Positions 6,846 through 14,148 of a stretch of DNA of 14,148 nucleotides are shown piece by piece. Source of the stretch: an uncultured bacterium (GTDB lineage: Bacteria; Bacillota; Clostridia; Oscillospirales; Oscillospiraceae); the NCBI GenBank assembly GCA_905214155.1, contig CAJMLC010000034.1, positions 1-14,148 on the forward strand, written 5' to 3'. A program made the position numbers and the translations under genes. The stretch's first letter is position 1; every line of letters starts with the position of its first letter. The notes under the pieces were generated by a model. That model was not told where the DNA came from. It searched no databases and worked only from the letters and a program-made list of their open reading frames with translations.

Positions 6846-8215
6846 TTTTTATCGTCTAAAAACAGTTGAAGCACTTTTTCCATCCGCATCCCGCGGCTGC
6901 CCTTGAAGAGCACGACGTCGCCCTCGCTCACGCGCATCTTCAGCATGTGGGCCATGTCCTCGTGGGTGTCGAAATGGTCGGTGTTCTTGGGGTTCATGCC
7001 GCCGGTGATCGCGCCGGTCAGCGTGCGGACGGAATGTTCGCCGTAGGTGAGCAGCAGATCGGCCTTGCCGACGGCCAGCCGCCCGATGCGGTAATGCTCC
7101 GCCGCGGAGCGGTTGCCGAGCTCCAGCATATCGCCGAGCACCGCGATGCGCCGCCCGTCGGTCTTGATGCTGGCCAGCACCTCGAGCGCCGCCTCGGTCG
7201 ACTCGGGGCCCGCGTTGTAGCAGTCCTCGATGATCGTGACACCGTTCTTCTCATAGATCTTCTGCCGCATCCCCGTGTTGTGAAACGCAGAGAAGCGCGC
7301 CTGGATCTTCTCGGCCTTCACGCCGAGCAGCAGTCCCACAGTCGTCGCCGCGAGGGCGTTATAGACCGCGTGGCGGCCCAGCATCGGCACGAACAGCTCA
7401 AACTGCTGGCCGAAGCCATGCACCACGAAGCGCACGCCGTCGTCCAGCTCGACGATGTCGGTCGCCGTCACGTCACAGGCGTGGTTCTCGATGCCGTAAT
7501 AATATTTCTTATGCTTGCCGATGGCCCGGATATTCCAGAGCAGCGGCTCGTCCCCGTTGAAGACGCCCGCACCGTCATCCGGCATACCGCGCATGATCTC
7601 GAGCTTGGCCTGCAGGATGCCCTCGCGCGTGCCGAGATGCTCGATGTGCATCGTGCCGATGTTCGTGATGATGGCGAGGTCGGGCCGGGCAATGTCGGAG
7701 AGGTATTCCATCTCGCCGGAATGGTTCATGCCCATCTCCAGCACGGCGACCTCGGTGTTCTCCGGCATGTCCATGATGGTCATCGGCAGGCCGAGGTTGT
7801 TATTATGGTTGCCCTCGGTCTTGGCCGTGTGATATGCCGCCTCGAGGACGCTCGCGGTCATCTCCTTCGTCGTCGTCTTGCCGACGGAGCCGGTGATACC
7901 GACGACCTTCACGCCGGTCAGCTGCCGGTAGCCCGCCGCGATGTCGCCATAGGCGCGCAGCGTGTCCGTCACTTCGATGGCCGGCAGCTTCTCCGAGATG
8001 GGCCGGCTGACCAGCGCGGCGACCGCGCCGTGGCTGATGGCGGCCTCGGCAAAATCATGGCCGTCGGCCTTTTCGCCGCGCAGCGCGACAAAGAGGTCGC
8101 CCCGGCGGACCTTGCGGGAATCGGACTGCATCCTGTCGACGCGGAGGTTTTCAAACTGGGCGCTGACCTTGCCGCCGCACCAGTCTGCGATCTGCTTGAG
8201 GGTCAATTCTTTCAT
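6842..8215 (-). CDS. murF: UDP-MurNAc-tripeptide:D-Ala-D-Ala ligase MurF
   Basis: MurF attaches D-Ala-D-Ala to UDP-MurNAc-tripeptide using ATP, the last cytoplasmic step of the precursor. The 457-residue protein has the three-domain Mur ligase plan: SDSRKVRRGDLFVAL (31-45) in the N-terminal domain, the ATP loop GITGSVGKTTTKE (106-118), the MurF signature NHNNNLGLP (136-144), LEMGMNHSGEM (159-169), and the DCYNAGPESTEAAL stretch in the C-terminal domain. Its ATG overlaps the murE stop in an ATGA arrangement (8212-8215), so the two ligases are probably translationally coupled. The stop lies in a short tandem repeat before mraY. Confidence 0.97.
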   Translation of the reverse strand: MKELTLKQIADWCGGKVSAQFENLRVDRMQSDSRKVRRGDLFVALRGEKADGHDFAEAAISHGAVAALVSRPISEKLPAIEVTDTLRAYGDIAAGYRQLTGVKVVGITGSVGKTTTKEMTASVLEAAYHTAKTEGNHNNNLGLPMTIMDMPENTEVAVLEMGMNHSGEMEYLSDIARPDLAIITNIGTMHIEHLGTREGILQAKLEIMRGMPDDGAGVFNGDEPLLWNIRAIGKHKKYYYGIENHACDVTATDIVELDDGVRFVVHGFGQQFELFVPMLGRHAVYNALAATTVGLLLGVKAEKIQARFSAFHNTGMRQKIYEKNGVTIIEDCYNAGPESTEAALEVLASIKTDGRRIAVLGDMLELGNRSAAEHYRIGRLAVGKADLLLTYGEHSVRTLTGAITGGMNPKNTDHFDTHEDMAHMLKMRVSEGDVVLFKGSRGMRMEKVLQLFLDDKK

Positions 8216-9660
8216 AACGTTCTCTCCAAATACGCTGCAACAACTTCACGTTCGTCCAGATGTCTCTTTTCGTGGCCGATCTCCTGATAGGTCTCGTGAC
8301 CCTTGCCGCAGAGGACGATGATGTCGCCCGCTCCGGCGTGGTCCATGGCCCATTCGATGGCCTTTGGCCGGTTTTCAATGACGACCGGCGGCGTCTTTGC
8401 GCCATCCATGCCCGCCACGATCTGGCGGATGATCTCGTTGGGGTCCTCGGTGCGCGGATTGTCCGACGTGACGACGGCCACATCGGCGAGCCTTGCGGCA
8501 ATGCCGCCCATGATGGGGCGCTTGAAGGGGTCGCGGTCGCCGCCGCAGCCGAATACTGCGAAGATCTTCCCCTGGCAGAAGCCGCGGACCGTCGTCAGGA
8601 TATTCTCAAGGCTGTCCGGCGTGTGCGAATAGTCGATGAGGACGGTATAGTCCTTGCCCGGCGTGGGCACGACCTCAGCCCGGCCCTTGACGCCCTTCGC
8701 CGTGGAGAGCGCCTCCGCGATCTTCCCCAGCGGCAGATCCAGCGCCTGCGCCGCCTGGATGACGCCGAGCGCATTGTAGACCGTGAAGCCGCCCGGAATG
8801 CCGAGGCGGACATGCGCCCGCTCGCCGCCCGAGACCGCGTCAAACTCCACACGGTCGCTGTAGAGCGCGACATGCTCCGCCGTGAGATCGGCAGCGGCCT
8901 TCGCCGAATAGGTCATCAGGCGGCAGGACGCGCCGCGCACGAGCCGCGGCATCCATGCGTCGTCCGCGTTGACGCAGCCGACATCGCACATGCGGAAGAG
9001 CTTCCCCTTCGCGTTGCAATAATCCTCCATGTCCTTATGGAAGTCGAGGTGATCCTCGGTGAGGTTCGTGAAAAAGCCGACGGCGAAATGAACGCCCGCC
9101 ACGCGGTCGAGCGTCAGCGCGTGCGACGAGACCTCCATGATGACGTGCGTACAGCCCGCGGCGTACATCTCGGCAAAGAGCTTCTGCAGCTCATAGCTCT
9201 CCGGCGTGGTGCGCTCGGTCTCGAGCACTTCCTCGCCGATCATGTTCTGGATCGTGCCAACGAGGCCGACCTTTGCGCCGAGGGTCTGCTCGAGAATGTG
9301 CTTGAGCAGATAGGTGGACGTCGTCTTGCCGTTCGTGCCGGTCACGCCGATCATCGTCATCCTGTCTGCCGGATGGCCGAACCACGCCGCTGACACCAGC
9401 GCGAGCGCCCGCCGCGTCGAGCCGGCCACGACATACGGAATATCCGCCTCCGGCGCCCGCTCGCAGAGGATCGCGGCTGCGCCGCGCTCCACGGCCTTGG
9501 GGATGAATTTGTGCCCGTCGGCGGCGAAGCCGGTCACGGCAACGAACAGCTCGCCGGGCTTCGTCGTGCGGGAATCATAGCTGATCCCGGTGATGTCCAG
9601 CTCCGGGTCGGCGTGCAGTTCGAGCACGTCGAGCGGAGCGAGCAATTCTTTCAGTTTCAT
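8212..9660 (-). CDS. murE: UDP-MurNAc-tripeptide synthetase MurE (meso-DAP type)
   Basis: MurE adds the third stem-peptide residue to UDP-MurNAc-L-Ala-D-Glu. From the ATG at 9660 it has 482 residues: SYDSRTTKPGELFVA (27-41) in the N-terminal domain, the ATP loop GVTGTNGKTT (105-114), TTPES in the substrate site, the carbamylated-Lys segment NAKGKLF (Lys218), and DNPRTEDP starting at 400. DNPR marks enzymes using meso-diaminopimelate; lysine-adding enzymes have a different residue in place of Arg. An in-frame GTG at 9672 overlaps the ribosome site AAGGAG (9672-9677), so the ATG 11 bases downstream is preferred. It follows the PBP gene by 27 bp and overlaps murF by 4 bp. Confidence 0.96.
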   Translation of the reverse strand: MKLKELLAPLDVLELHADPELDITGISYDSRTTKPGELFVAVTGFAADGHKFIPKAVERGAAAILCERAPEADIPYVVAGSTRRALALVSAAWFGHPADRMTMIGVTGTNGKTTSTYLLKHILEQTLGAKVGLVGTIQNMIGEEVLETERTTPESYELQKLFAEMYAAGCTHVIMEVSSHALTLDRVAGVHFAVGFFTNLTEDHLDFHKDMEDYCNAKGKLFRMCDVGCVNADDAWMPRLVRGASCRLMTYSAKAAADLTAEHVALYSDRVEFDAVSGGERAHVRLGIPGGFTVYNALGVIQAAQALDLPLGKIAEALSTAKGVKGRAEVVPTPGKDYTVLIDYSHTPDSLENILTTVRGFCQGKIFAVFGCGGDRDPFKRPIMGGIAARLADVAVVTSDNPRTEDPNEIIRQIVAGMDGAKTPPVVIENRPKAIEWAMDHAGAGDIIVLCGKGHETYQEIGHEKRHLDEREVVAAYLERTL

Positions 9661-9687
9661 AACGGAATACACTCCTTGTGCGATGCG

Positions 9688-12078
9688 TCAGTCAGACGCG
9701 CCGCCAGTCGTAAATTCTACTGTAATTGTAGTCCCTTTGTCAACCTCTGTTCCCTCGGGAATATCCTGATAGGCGGCGGAGACATAGACGTCGGTACGGT
9801 CGGTGCCCTTGGCCTGGATGTAGAGGCCATACTGGTTCGCCAGCCAGTTGACATCGGCCACGCCGTAGCCGATGAAATTCGGGACGGTGGTCTTTTCGGT
9901 GACCTTTTCCTCGCCCATGTAGAGCACGATCTCCGAATGGCCGGGGACCTCCTTGCCCGCGGACGGCAGCTGATCGGTGACGACGCCGCCATTGCCCACA
10001 ACGCGATACGTGATGCTCTTGGCCGAGAGGAGCTCCGCCGCCTCGCTCTCCGTCTTGCCGATGACGTCCGGCAGGACGATGTTGACGCCGCGGATGTCGT
10101 CCGCCGAGTAATCCGGCTCCACGCCGAGATACGGCAGAATGTCGGAGAAGACGTCGCGCACGGTCGGCGCGGCCATCAGGCCGCCGGAGATATACTGGTT
10201 GTGCGGCGTGTAGCTCGTGCCGGCGACATATTCCGGCGTGTCGAGCGCGACGAGCACGACATACTGCGGATCGTTGATCGGCGCAACACCGATGAACGAG
10301 ACGATCTTGTCGTCGACGGGGTTGCCGTTCTCGTCGTATTCGTCGATCTTTTCAGACGTGCCGGTCTTGCCGCCGACGCGGTAGCCGGGCGTGTAGGCGT
10401 TCGAGGCCGTGCCGTCGGTGACGACGAACTCCATGAACTCACGCATCGTCGCGGACGTCTCCTCGCTGATAACCTGGCGGAGCACGGTCCGCTCGTTCTT
10501 CTGCACGACGTTGCCGTCGGCATCGAGCACTGTGGACACGACGTGCGGCTCAAGCAGATAGCCGCCGTTGACGATGGCCGCGACGGCGCGGACGAGCTGG
10601 ATCGGCGTGATACGGAACGTCTGGCCGAACGAGGCCGAGATCAGCGACGCCGTGGACGCGCCGGAGAGCGCATTTTTCGAGAAGAACAGGCCCTTTGCCT
10701 CGCCGGGCAGGTCGATGCCCGTCTGGTCGAGGAAGCCGAAGGAATCGATGTAGTCATAGAACGTCTCGCCGCCGATGCGCAGGCCGATGTGGCCGAAGGC
10801 GATGTTGCAGGAGTTGCCGAGCGCTTCTTCGAGCGTCTCGGCCCCGTGGCCCGCAGACTTCCAGCAGGACAGCGTCTGGTCACGGCCCTTGAAGTCCTCG
10901 TGGCCGCCGCAGTAGAACGAGTCGTTCGGCGTGACGGAGCCGGAATCGAGCCCCGTCGCCATCGTCACGAGCTTGAACGTCGAGCCCGGCTCATAGCCGT
11001 CGGACACGCAGCGGTTTCGCCACTGCTTCAATCTCGCCGCCGCGACGGCCTCGTTGTACGCCTTCATCGCCGCGTCATATTCCGGCGAACCCTCGCGCAG
11101 GAGCAGTGCCTTCTGATACTGCGCCTCGAGCGCCTGCGCCGTCTCCTCGTCGTAGACCTCCTGATAGTTGTTCGGGTCATAGCTGCCCATCGTCGCCATC
11201 GCGACGATGTCGCCGCTGTTGACATCCATCACGATGCCGAACGCACCGTTCAGGATGCCGTATTTGTCGATGGCCTTCTGGAGATTCTTCTCCAGATAGG
11301 ACTGCACCGTCGCGTCGATCGTCAGCACGAAGCTGTCGCCGTCGGACGCATCGTAGTATTTTTCATAGGTATAGAGCATTTCGGAGCCGTAGTTGCCCTT
11401 GCTGGTCACGACCTTGCCCGCCGTGCCCTGCAGGAGCGAATCATAATACGCCTCGAGACCCTCCTGGCCGACGTTGTCTCTGCTCACAAAGCCGAGCATC
11501 TGCGCCGCCAGCGAAGAATAGGGATAATAGCGCTGCGCGTCCGTCTCGAGATAGACGCCCTTGATCTCGTTCTCGTTGATGAATTCGCGCACCTGATCGG
11601 CCAGCTCTTCGGAAATTTTCCGCCGGATGACCTTATAGCGGTAGGCCGTGTCGGACGCCTGCTCGTAGATGAAGCTCGTCTCCACGTCCAGAATTTCCGA
11701 AAGTCCGCGCGCAATGTGGTCGAGCAGGTTGCTGTTCGCCGGGTCCTTCATCTCGGTGGCGATCTCATTCGGGTCGATGAACACGGTCTCCACCGTCGCG
11801 GACGTCGCCAGCACGTTCATATTCCGGTCGTAGATGACGCCGCGCGAGGCCGTGAGGTTCGTATAGCGCGTCTGGTTGTTGATGGCGAGCTCTTCATACT
11901 TGTCATGCTCCACGATCATCAGCCGGTAGAGCGTGAAGATCAGCGGAATGAACAGCACGATGCCGCACAGGATCATCAGAAACAGCGTCCGCCGCAGAAT
12001 GGTGCGGTTCGCCCGCTGCGACTGCTCGGCGGAGCTGACGGTTTTTTCCCGCTTCGGCGGGAGAAGCTTCAAGGCCAT
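9688..12078 (-). CDS. Class B penicillin-binding protein with two PASTA domains (PBP2B/SpoVD/FtsI type)
   Basis: This is the septal peptidoglycan transpeptidase, expected to pair with FtsW. From the ATG at 12078 the protein has 796 residues: a cytoplasmic tail, one membrane segment (about 31-53), a PBP dimerisation domain (about 75-225, with ASRGVIYDRN), and the transpeptidase domain (about 276-645) with STFK (Ser366 nucleophile), SCN (423-425) and KTGT (571-574). Two PASTA domains follow (about 664-722 and 728-790). A Glu/Ala-rich, probably helical insertion (about 304-352) lies just before the active-site Ser. The start is supported by GAGGG (12086-12090), 7 bases upstream; an earlier TTG at 12135 lies inside a hairpin and lacks a ribosome site. 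Whether it serves vegetative division, sporulation (SpoVD) or both cannot be decided here. Confidence 0.95.
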   Translation of the reverse strand: MALKLLPPKREKTVSSAEQSQRANRTILRRTLFLMILCGIVLFIPLIFTLYRLMIVEHDKYEELAINNQTRYTNLTASRGVIYDRNMNVLATSATVETVFIDPNEIATEMKDPANSNLLDHIARGLSEILDVETSFIYEQASDTAYRYKVIRRKISEELADQVREFINENEIKGVYLETDAQRYYPYSSLAAQMLGFVSRDNVGQEGLEAYYDSLLQGTAGKVVTSKGNYGSEMLYTYEKYYDASDGDSFVLTIDATVQSYLEKNLQKAIDKYGILNGAFGIVMDVNSGDIVAMATMGSYDPNNYQEVYDEETAQALEAQYQKALLLREGSPEYDAAMKAYNEAVAAARLKQWRNRCVSDGYEPGSTFKLVTMATGLDSGSVTPNDSFYCGGHEDFKGRDQTLSCWKSAGHGAETLEEALGNSCNIAFGHIGLRIGGETFYDYIDSFGFLDQTGIDLPGEAKGLFFSKNALSGASTASLISASFGQTFRITPIQLVRAVAAIVNGGYLLEPHVVSTVLDADGNVVQKNERTVLRQVISEETSATMREFMEFVVTDGTASNAYTPGYRVGGKTGTSEKIDEYDENGNPVDDKIVSFIGVAPINDPQYVVLVALDTPEYVAGTSYTPHNQYISGGLMAAPTVRDVFSDILPYLGVEPDYSADDIRGVNIVLPDVIGKTESEAAELLSAKSITYRVVGNGGVVTDQLPSAGKEVPGHSEIVLYMGEEKVTEKTTVPNFIGYGVADVNWLANQYGLYIQAKGTDRTDVYVSAAYQDIPEGTEVDKGTTITVEFTTGGASD

Positions 12079-12100
12079 AATTCTTCCCTCATAGTCAAAA

Positions 12101-12132
12101 CAAGGGCGGAAGTTTTTGTACGACCGCCCTTG
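12101..12132 (-). other. Strong intercistronic hairpin between ftsL and the PBP gene
   Basis: A perfect 9-bp stem, CAAGGGCGG (12101-12109) with CCGCCCTTG (12124-12132), encloses a 14-base loop in the 95-bp gap. On the minus strand it is followed by only four T and ends about 10 bases before the PBP ribosome site. It could be a partial terminator or attenuator, an RNA-processing site, or a stabilising structure. The sequence alone does not decide between these. Confidence 0.5.
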
Positions 12133-12173
12133 CAACTGCTTTATAGCGTTTTGCCGCGTGTCCTGTCTCCAGC

Positions 12174-12713
12174 TTATGCAGAGGCGGCACGCAGATATGC
12201 GATCAGGCCGGAAACGCTCTGCTCCATCGCGGAGAGGATCTCCGAGACGACGCTGGTCTTTTCCTCCTGATAGATCTCTGCCCGGTCGGCGCCGGAGAGG
12301 TCGAGATAGACGATCTGCTCCTGCGACGGCTTACTGAGTCCCAGCGTCCCGGCCTCCGCCGAAATGGCGTCGAGGTCGATGCGGGCCTCATAGCGGCTTT
12401 GCAGCTGCGTCTGCTGCGACTGCAGCGCGGAAAGCTGGTTCTCGAGCTTGCTGACCTCGCTCGTCGCCTCAAACAGCTGCACGTAGCCGAACACGACCAG
12501 CACCAGCATACAGGCCACCGCCAGCATGCCGACCACCGTGAACGGAGCGAGCGCCGTGCGCGCCTTGACGCGCTGCTGCTTCCGGGGAAGCGGCCGCTCC
12601 TCCGGCAGGTGCTGCGGCTCCGGCCGCCGCTGCGGCGCGGTGCTCTGGTTCCATGCGTAGACGTCATAGGCCGCCGCGCCGTTGGTATGATATTGTGTTC
12701 TGCGGTCAGCCAT
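12174..12713 (-). CDS. ftsL: FtsL-like divisome protein (membrane segment plus coiled coil)
   Basis: The 179-residue bitopic protein has a polar, Pro/Arg-rich cytoplasmic tail (1-56), one membrane segment (about 57-79) and a short heptad-like coiled coil (about 82-112, SEVSKLENQLSALQSQQTQL). A Gly-Leu-containing stretch follows (AGTLGLSKPSQEQIVYL), as often seen in FtsL/DivIC proteins, then a 40-residue C-terminal extension. FtsL links FtsQ/DivIB to the PBP and FtsW at the septum. The primary sequence is not well conserved, so the call rests on topology and its place between rsmH and the PBP gene. The length exceeds typical FtsL (about 100-120 residues). The ATG has AAGGAG (12723-12728) 9 bases upstream, abutting the rsmH stop; the gap is 15 bp. 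Confidence 0.85.
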   Translation of the reverse strand: MADRRTQYHTNGAAAYDVYAWNQSTAPQRRPEPQHLPEERPLPRKQQRVKARTALAPFTVVGMLAVACMLVLVVFGYVQLFEATSEVSKLENQLSALQSQQTQLQSRYEARIDLDAISAEAGTLGLSKPSQEQIVYLDLSGADRAEIYQEEKTSVVSEILSAMEQSVSGLIAYLRAASA

Positions 12714-12728
12714 GCCGTTTCGCTCCTT

Positions 12729-13661
12729 TTATAACTTTTCCGCCACGCGCAGCTTTGCGCTGCGAGCGCGGGGATTTTCTTCGACCTCTTCACGGGTCGC
12801 GATGATGGGTTTCTTCGTCAGAATTTCGATCTTCGGCTTGTTGCCGCAGACGCAGACCGGGAAATTCGGCGGGCAGGTGCAGCCCTTCGCCGCCTCAGCC
12901 ATCGCATTTTTCACGATCCGGTCCTCGAGGGAATGGAACGTGATGACGGCCAGCCGTCCGCCGGGCCTCAAGCACGCGACTGCGTCGCGCATCACGCGGC
13001 TCACCGCGCCGAGCTCGTCATTGACCGCGATGCGGATGGCCTGAAAGCTGCGCTTGGCCGGATGCTGCTTTTCACGCAGCGCCTTGTCCGGCATCGCGCC
13101 GCGGATGACGTCGACGAGCTCCAGCGTGGTCTCGATCGGGTGATCCTGCCGCACGCGGTCGATGGCCGCGGCGATCTGCGGGGCATATCGCTCCTCGCCG
13201 TATTCAAATAAAATCGTCTTCAGCTCATTGCGCGGCCAGTTGTTCACCACGTCGTAGGCCGTCAGGGCCTGTCCACGGTCCATGCGCATATCGAGCGGCG
13301 CATCGGCCATGTAGGAAAAGCCGCGCGCCCCGTCGTCCAGCTGCGGGCTGGACACGCCAAGGTCGAGCAGGATGCCGTCCACCCCGTCCAGCCCCAGCCG
13401 TTCCAGAATGGAGGCGACATTTTCAAAATTGTCGTGGACGAGCGTCACCTTGCTGAGGTGGCTCTGGAGGCGCTTCACAGCGGCTTCCAGCGCGACCGGG
13501 TCGCGGTCGACGCCGATGAGGCGGCCGGTTGTGAGGCGGCGGCAGATCTCCAGCGAATGGCCCGCGCCGCCGAGCGTGCCGTCCAGATACACGCCGTCAG
13601 GCTGGATGTTCAGGGCCTCGATGCATTCCCAGAGCAGGACGGAGCGATGTGAAAATTCCAT
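12729..13661 (-). CDS. rsmH: 16S rRNA m4C1402 methyltransferase RsmH (MraW)
   Basis: RsmH methylates the N4 of C1402 in 16S rRNA at the ribosomal P site using S-adenosylmethionine. The 310-residue protein, standard in length, carries DGTLGGAGHS (27-36; SAM loop), VDRD (51-54), LLDLGVSSPQLD (98-109), RGFSYMADAPLDMRMD (113-128), HPAKRSFQAIRI (200-211), TFHSLEDRIVK (241-251), the CTCPPNFPVCVCG cysteine cluster (261-273) and the C-terminal NPRARSAKLRVAEKL. Its ATG shares one base with the mraZ stop (TGATG, 13659-13663), so translation is likely coupled; GGAGG lies about 13 bases upstream. It is the second gene of the operon, as in most dcw clusters. Confidence 0.98.
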   Translation of the reverse strand: MEFSHRSVLLWECIEALNIQPDGVYLDGTLGGAGHSLEICRRLTTGRLIGVDRDPVALEAAVKRLQSHLSKVTLVHDNFENVASILERLGLDGVDGILLDLGVSSPQLDDGARGFSYMADAPLDMRMDRGQALTAYDVVNNWPRNELKTILFEYGEERYAPQIAAAIDRVRQDHPIETTLELVDVIRGAMPDKALREKQHPAKRSFQAIRIAVNDELGAVSRVMRDAVACLRPGGRLAVITFHSLEDRIVKNAMAEAAKGCTCPPNFPVCVCGNKPKIEILTKKPIIATREEVEENPRARSAKLRVAEKL

Positions 13662-14077
13662 CAGAATCCAAGCCCCTCCATCACGGCGGTCAGGTTCTCG
13701 GGCGTGAGCGTCTCCTGCTCAAGCTGGTCATAGGCCGCGCTGTCCCAGATCTCGGCGTGGCCGCCCTGACCGATGAAGGTCACATCCTGTGTGATGCCCG
13801 CGTACTGCCGCAGCTCCGCCGGGATCAGGAATCGGCCCTGCTTGTCCGGCTCGCACTTGGCGGCGTTGGCAAAGAGGAAGCGCATCTTGCGCGCCTGCGA
13901 AATGGGCAGCGCATTGTATTTGTCGAGAATGGCCTGCCATCCGGCCTCAGTGTAGACCGACAGGCAGTGGTCGAGGCCCAGCGTGACGTAGAACGCCTCG
14001 CCGAGCTCTTCGCGCAGCTTGGAGGGGACGAACAGGCGGCCCTTCGGGTCGACGGAATGCTTATACTTGCCGTACAT
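13661..14077 (-). CDS. mraZ: Transcriptional regulator MraZ (double AbrB-like fold)
   Basis: MraZ is a DNA-binding regulator that usually controls its own dcw operon by binding short direct repeats ahead of its gene. The 138-residue protein has the two paired half-domains of the family, each with the DxxGR motif: DPKGRLFVPSKLR (10-22) and DKQGRFLIPAELR (78-90). Length is typical (about 140-150). The ATG is supported by AGGTGA (14084-14089), 6 bases upstream, and by AAGGAG just before it. It is the first gene of the operon and overlaps rsmH by 1 bp. The repeat ladder directly upstream fits autoregulation. Confidence 0.97.
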   Translation of the reverse strand: MYGKYKHSVDPKGRLFVPSKLREELGEAFYVTLGLDHCLSVYTEAGWQAILDKYNALPISQARKMRFLFANAAKCEPDKQGRFLIPAELRQYAGITQDVTFIGQGGHAEIWDSAAYDQLEQETLTPENLTAVMEGLGF

Positions 14078-14086
14078 GCGTGTTCA

Positions 14087-14141
14087 CCTCTCCTTTCGCT
14101 CCATTTTCATCAACTTTTCACCACTTAGCTCCACTTCACTT
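14087..14141 (-). promoter_or_regulatory. Predicted MraZ operator: ladder of 10-bp direct repeats ahead of mraZ
   Basis: Reading the minus strand toward mraZ, five contiguous 10-base units occur: AAGTGGAGCT (14127-14136), AAGTGGTGAA (14117-14126), AAGTTGATGA (14107-14116), AAATGGAGCG (14097-14106) and AAAGGAGAGG (14087-14096), preceded by a half unit AAGTG (14137-14141). MraZ is known to bind several short repeats with helical (about 10-bp) spacing, including AAAGTG-type repeats in Mollicutes. The last unit contains the mraZ ribosome site. An AT-rich TATATA-like stretch at the window edge (14141-14146) may be the promoter -10, with the -35 outside the window. Confidence 0.72.
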
Positions 14142-14148
14142 ATATAAT

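Noticed and set aside
2927..8287. Further long plus-strand open frames opposite murA, murG, ftsW and murF
   Set aside because: Each mirrors a gene with clear family motifs, and none has a start signal or recognisable domain of its own.
9661..9672. GTG start for MurE at 9672
   Set aside because: The GTG overlaps the only ribosome site AAGGAG. The ATG at 9660 is properly placed after it.
4601..12078. Naming the PBP and FtsW as the sporulation pair SpoVD and SpoVE
   Set aside because: Sequence similarity between these and the division forms is too close to separate by eye. Single copies in the dcw operon with ftsL, ftsQ and ftsZ favour a division role, so the general names were kept.
12079..12135. 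Upstream TTG start for the PBP at 12135
   Set aside because: It lies in the arm of the hairpin without a ribosome site. The ATG at 12078 has GAGGG 7 bases ahead.
9511..12270. A 919-codon open frame on the plus strand, opposite the PBP gene
   Set aside because: It is antisense to a gene with all PBP motifs. Its translation is Arg/Asp/Val/His-rich and low in family-like features, as expected for the mirror frame of GC-biased codons, and it has no ribosome site.
1..14148. CRISPR array, tRNA or rRNA gene, insertion sequence, phage or defence genes
   Set aside because: None was seen. Coding density is filled by conserved cell-wall and division genes on one strand, with no transposase, integrase or regularly spaced long repeats.

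Overview
The window is a near-complete dcw (division and cell wall) operon. All twelve genes lie on the minus strand and are read from right to left: mraZ, rsmH (mraW), an ftsL-like gene, a PASTA-containing class B penicillin-binding protein, murE, murF, mraY, ftsW, murG, murA, ftsQ/divIB and ftsZ. Bases are GC-rich with strong G/C third-position bias. The FtsL-PBP(PASTA)-MurE-MurF-MraY-FtsW-MurG-FtsQ-FtsZ order is typical of Firmicutes. MurE carries the DNPR motif of meso-diaminopimelate-adding enzymes. Together with the lack of an ftsA gene and a REP-like palindrome past the terminator, this suggests a high-GC member of Clostridia, probably Oscillospirales/Oscillospiraceae. That placement is inference, since no rRNA or other marker is present.

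Layout: the right edge (about 14087-14148) holds the start of the operon control region, with a ladder of 10-bp AAGTGG-like repeats expected to be the MraZ operator. Next come mraZ and rsmH (stop and start share one base), then ftsL and the PBP, separated by a 95-bp gap with a strong hairpin. The precursor-synthesis genes murE and murF overlap by 4 bp; mraY, ftsW, murG and murA follow with gaps of 9-60 bp, and then ftsQ. A 141-bp gap before ftsZ holds a good sigma-A-type promoter, so ftsZ probably has its own transcription start as well as read-through. An intrinsic terminator closes the operon after ftsZ. The last ~90 bases at the left edge hold no gene, only palindromic GC-rich repeat-like sequence.

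How the genes work together: MurA makes the first committed peptidoglycan precursor. MurE and MurF add diaminopimelate and D-Ala-D-Ala. MraY and MurG build lipid I and lipid II at the membrane. FtsW (glycosyltransferase) and the PBP (transpeptidase) polymerise and cross-link septal wall, guided by FtsL and FtsQ on the FtsZ ring. MraZ and RsmH are the usual regulator and 16S rRNA methyltransferase at the head of the operon. MurB, MurC, MurD and FtsA are not encoded here.

The gene content is conserved and well understood, and I see no undescribed system. The points worth a second look are local: the MraZ repeat ladder reaching into the ribosome binding site, the divergent FtsZ tail built from two in-frame 9-bp duplications, intercistronic hairpins just ahead of ribosome binding sites, the missing murD and ftsA, a helical insertion in the PBP, and the REP-like palindrome.
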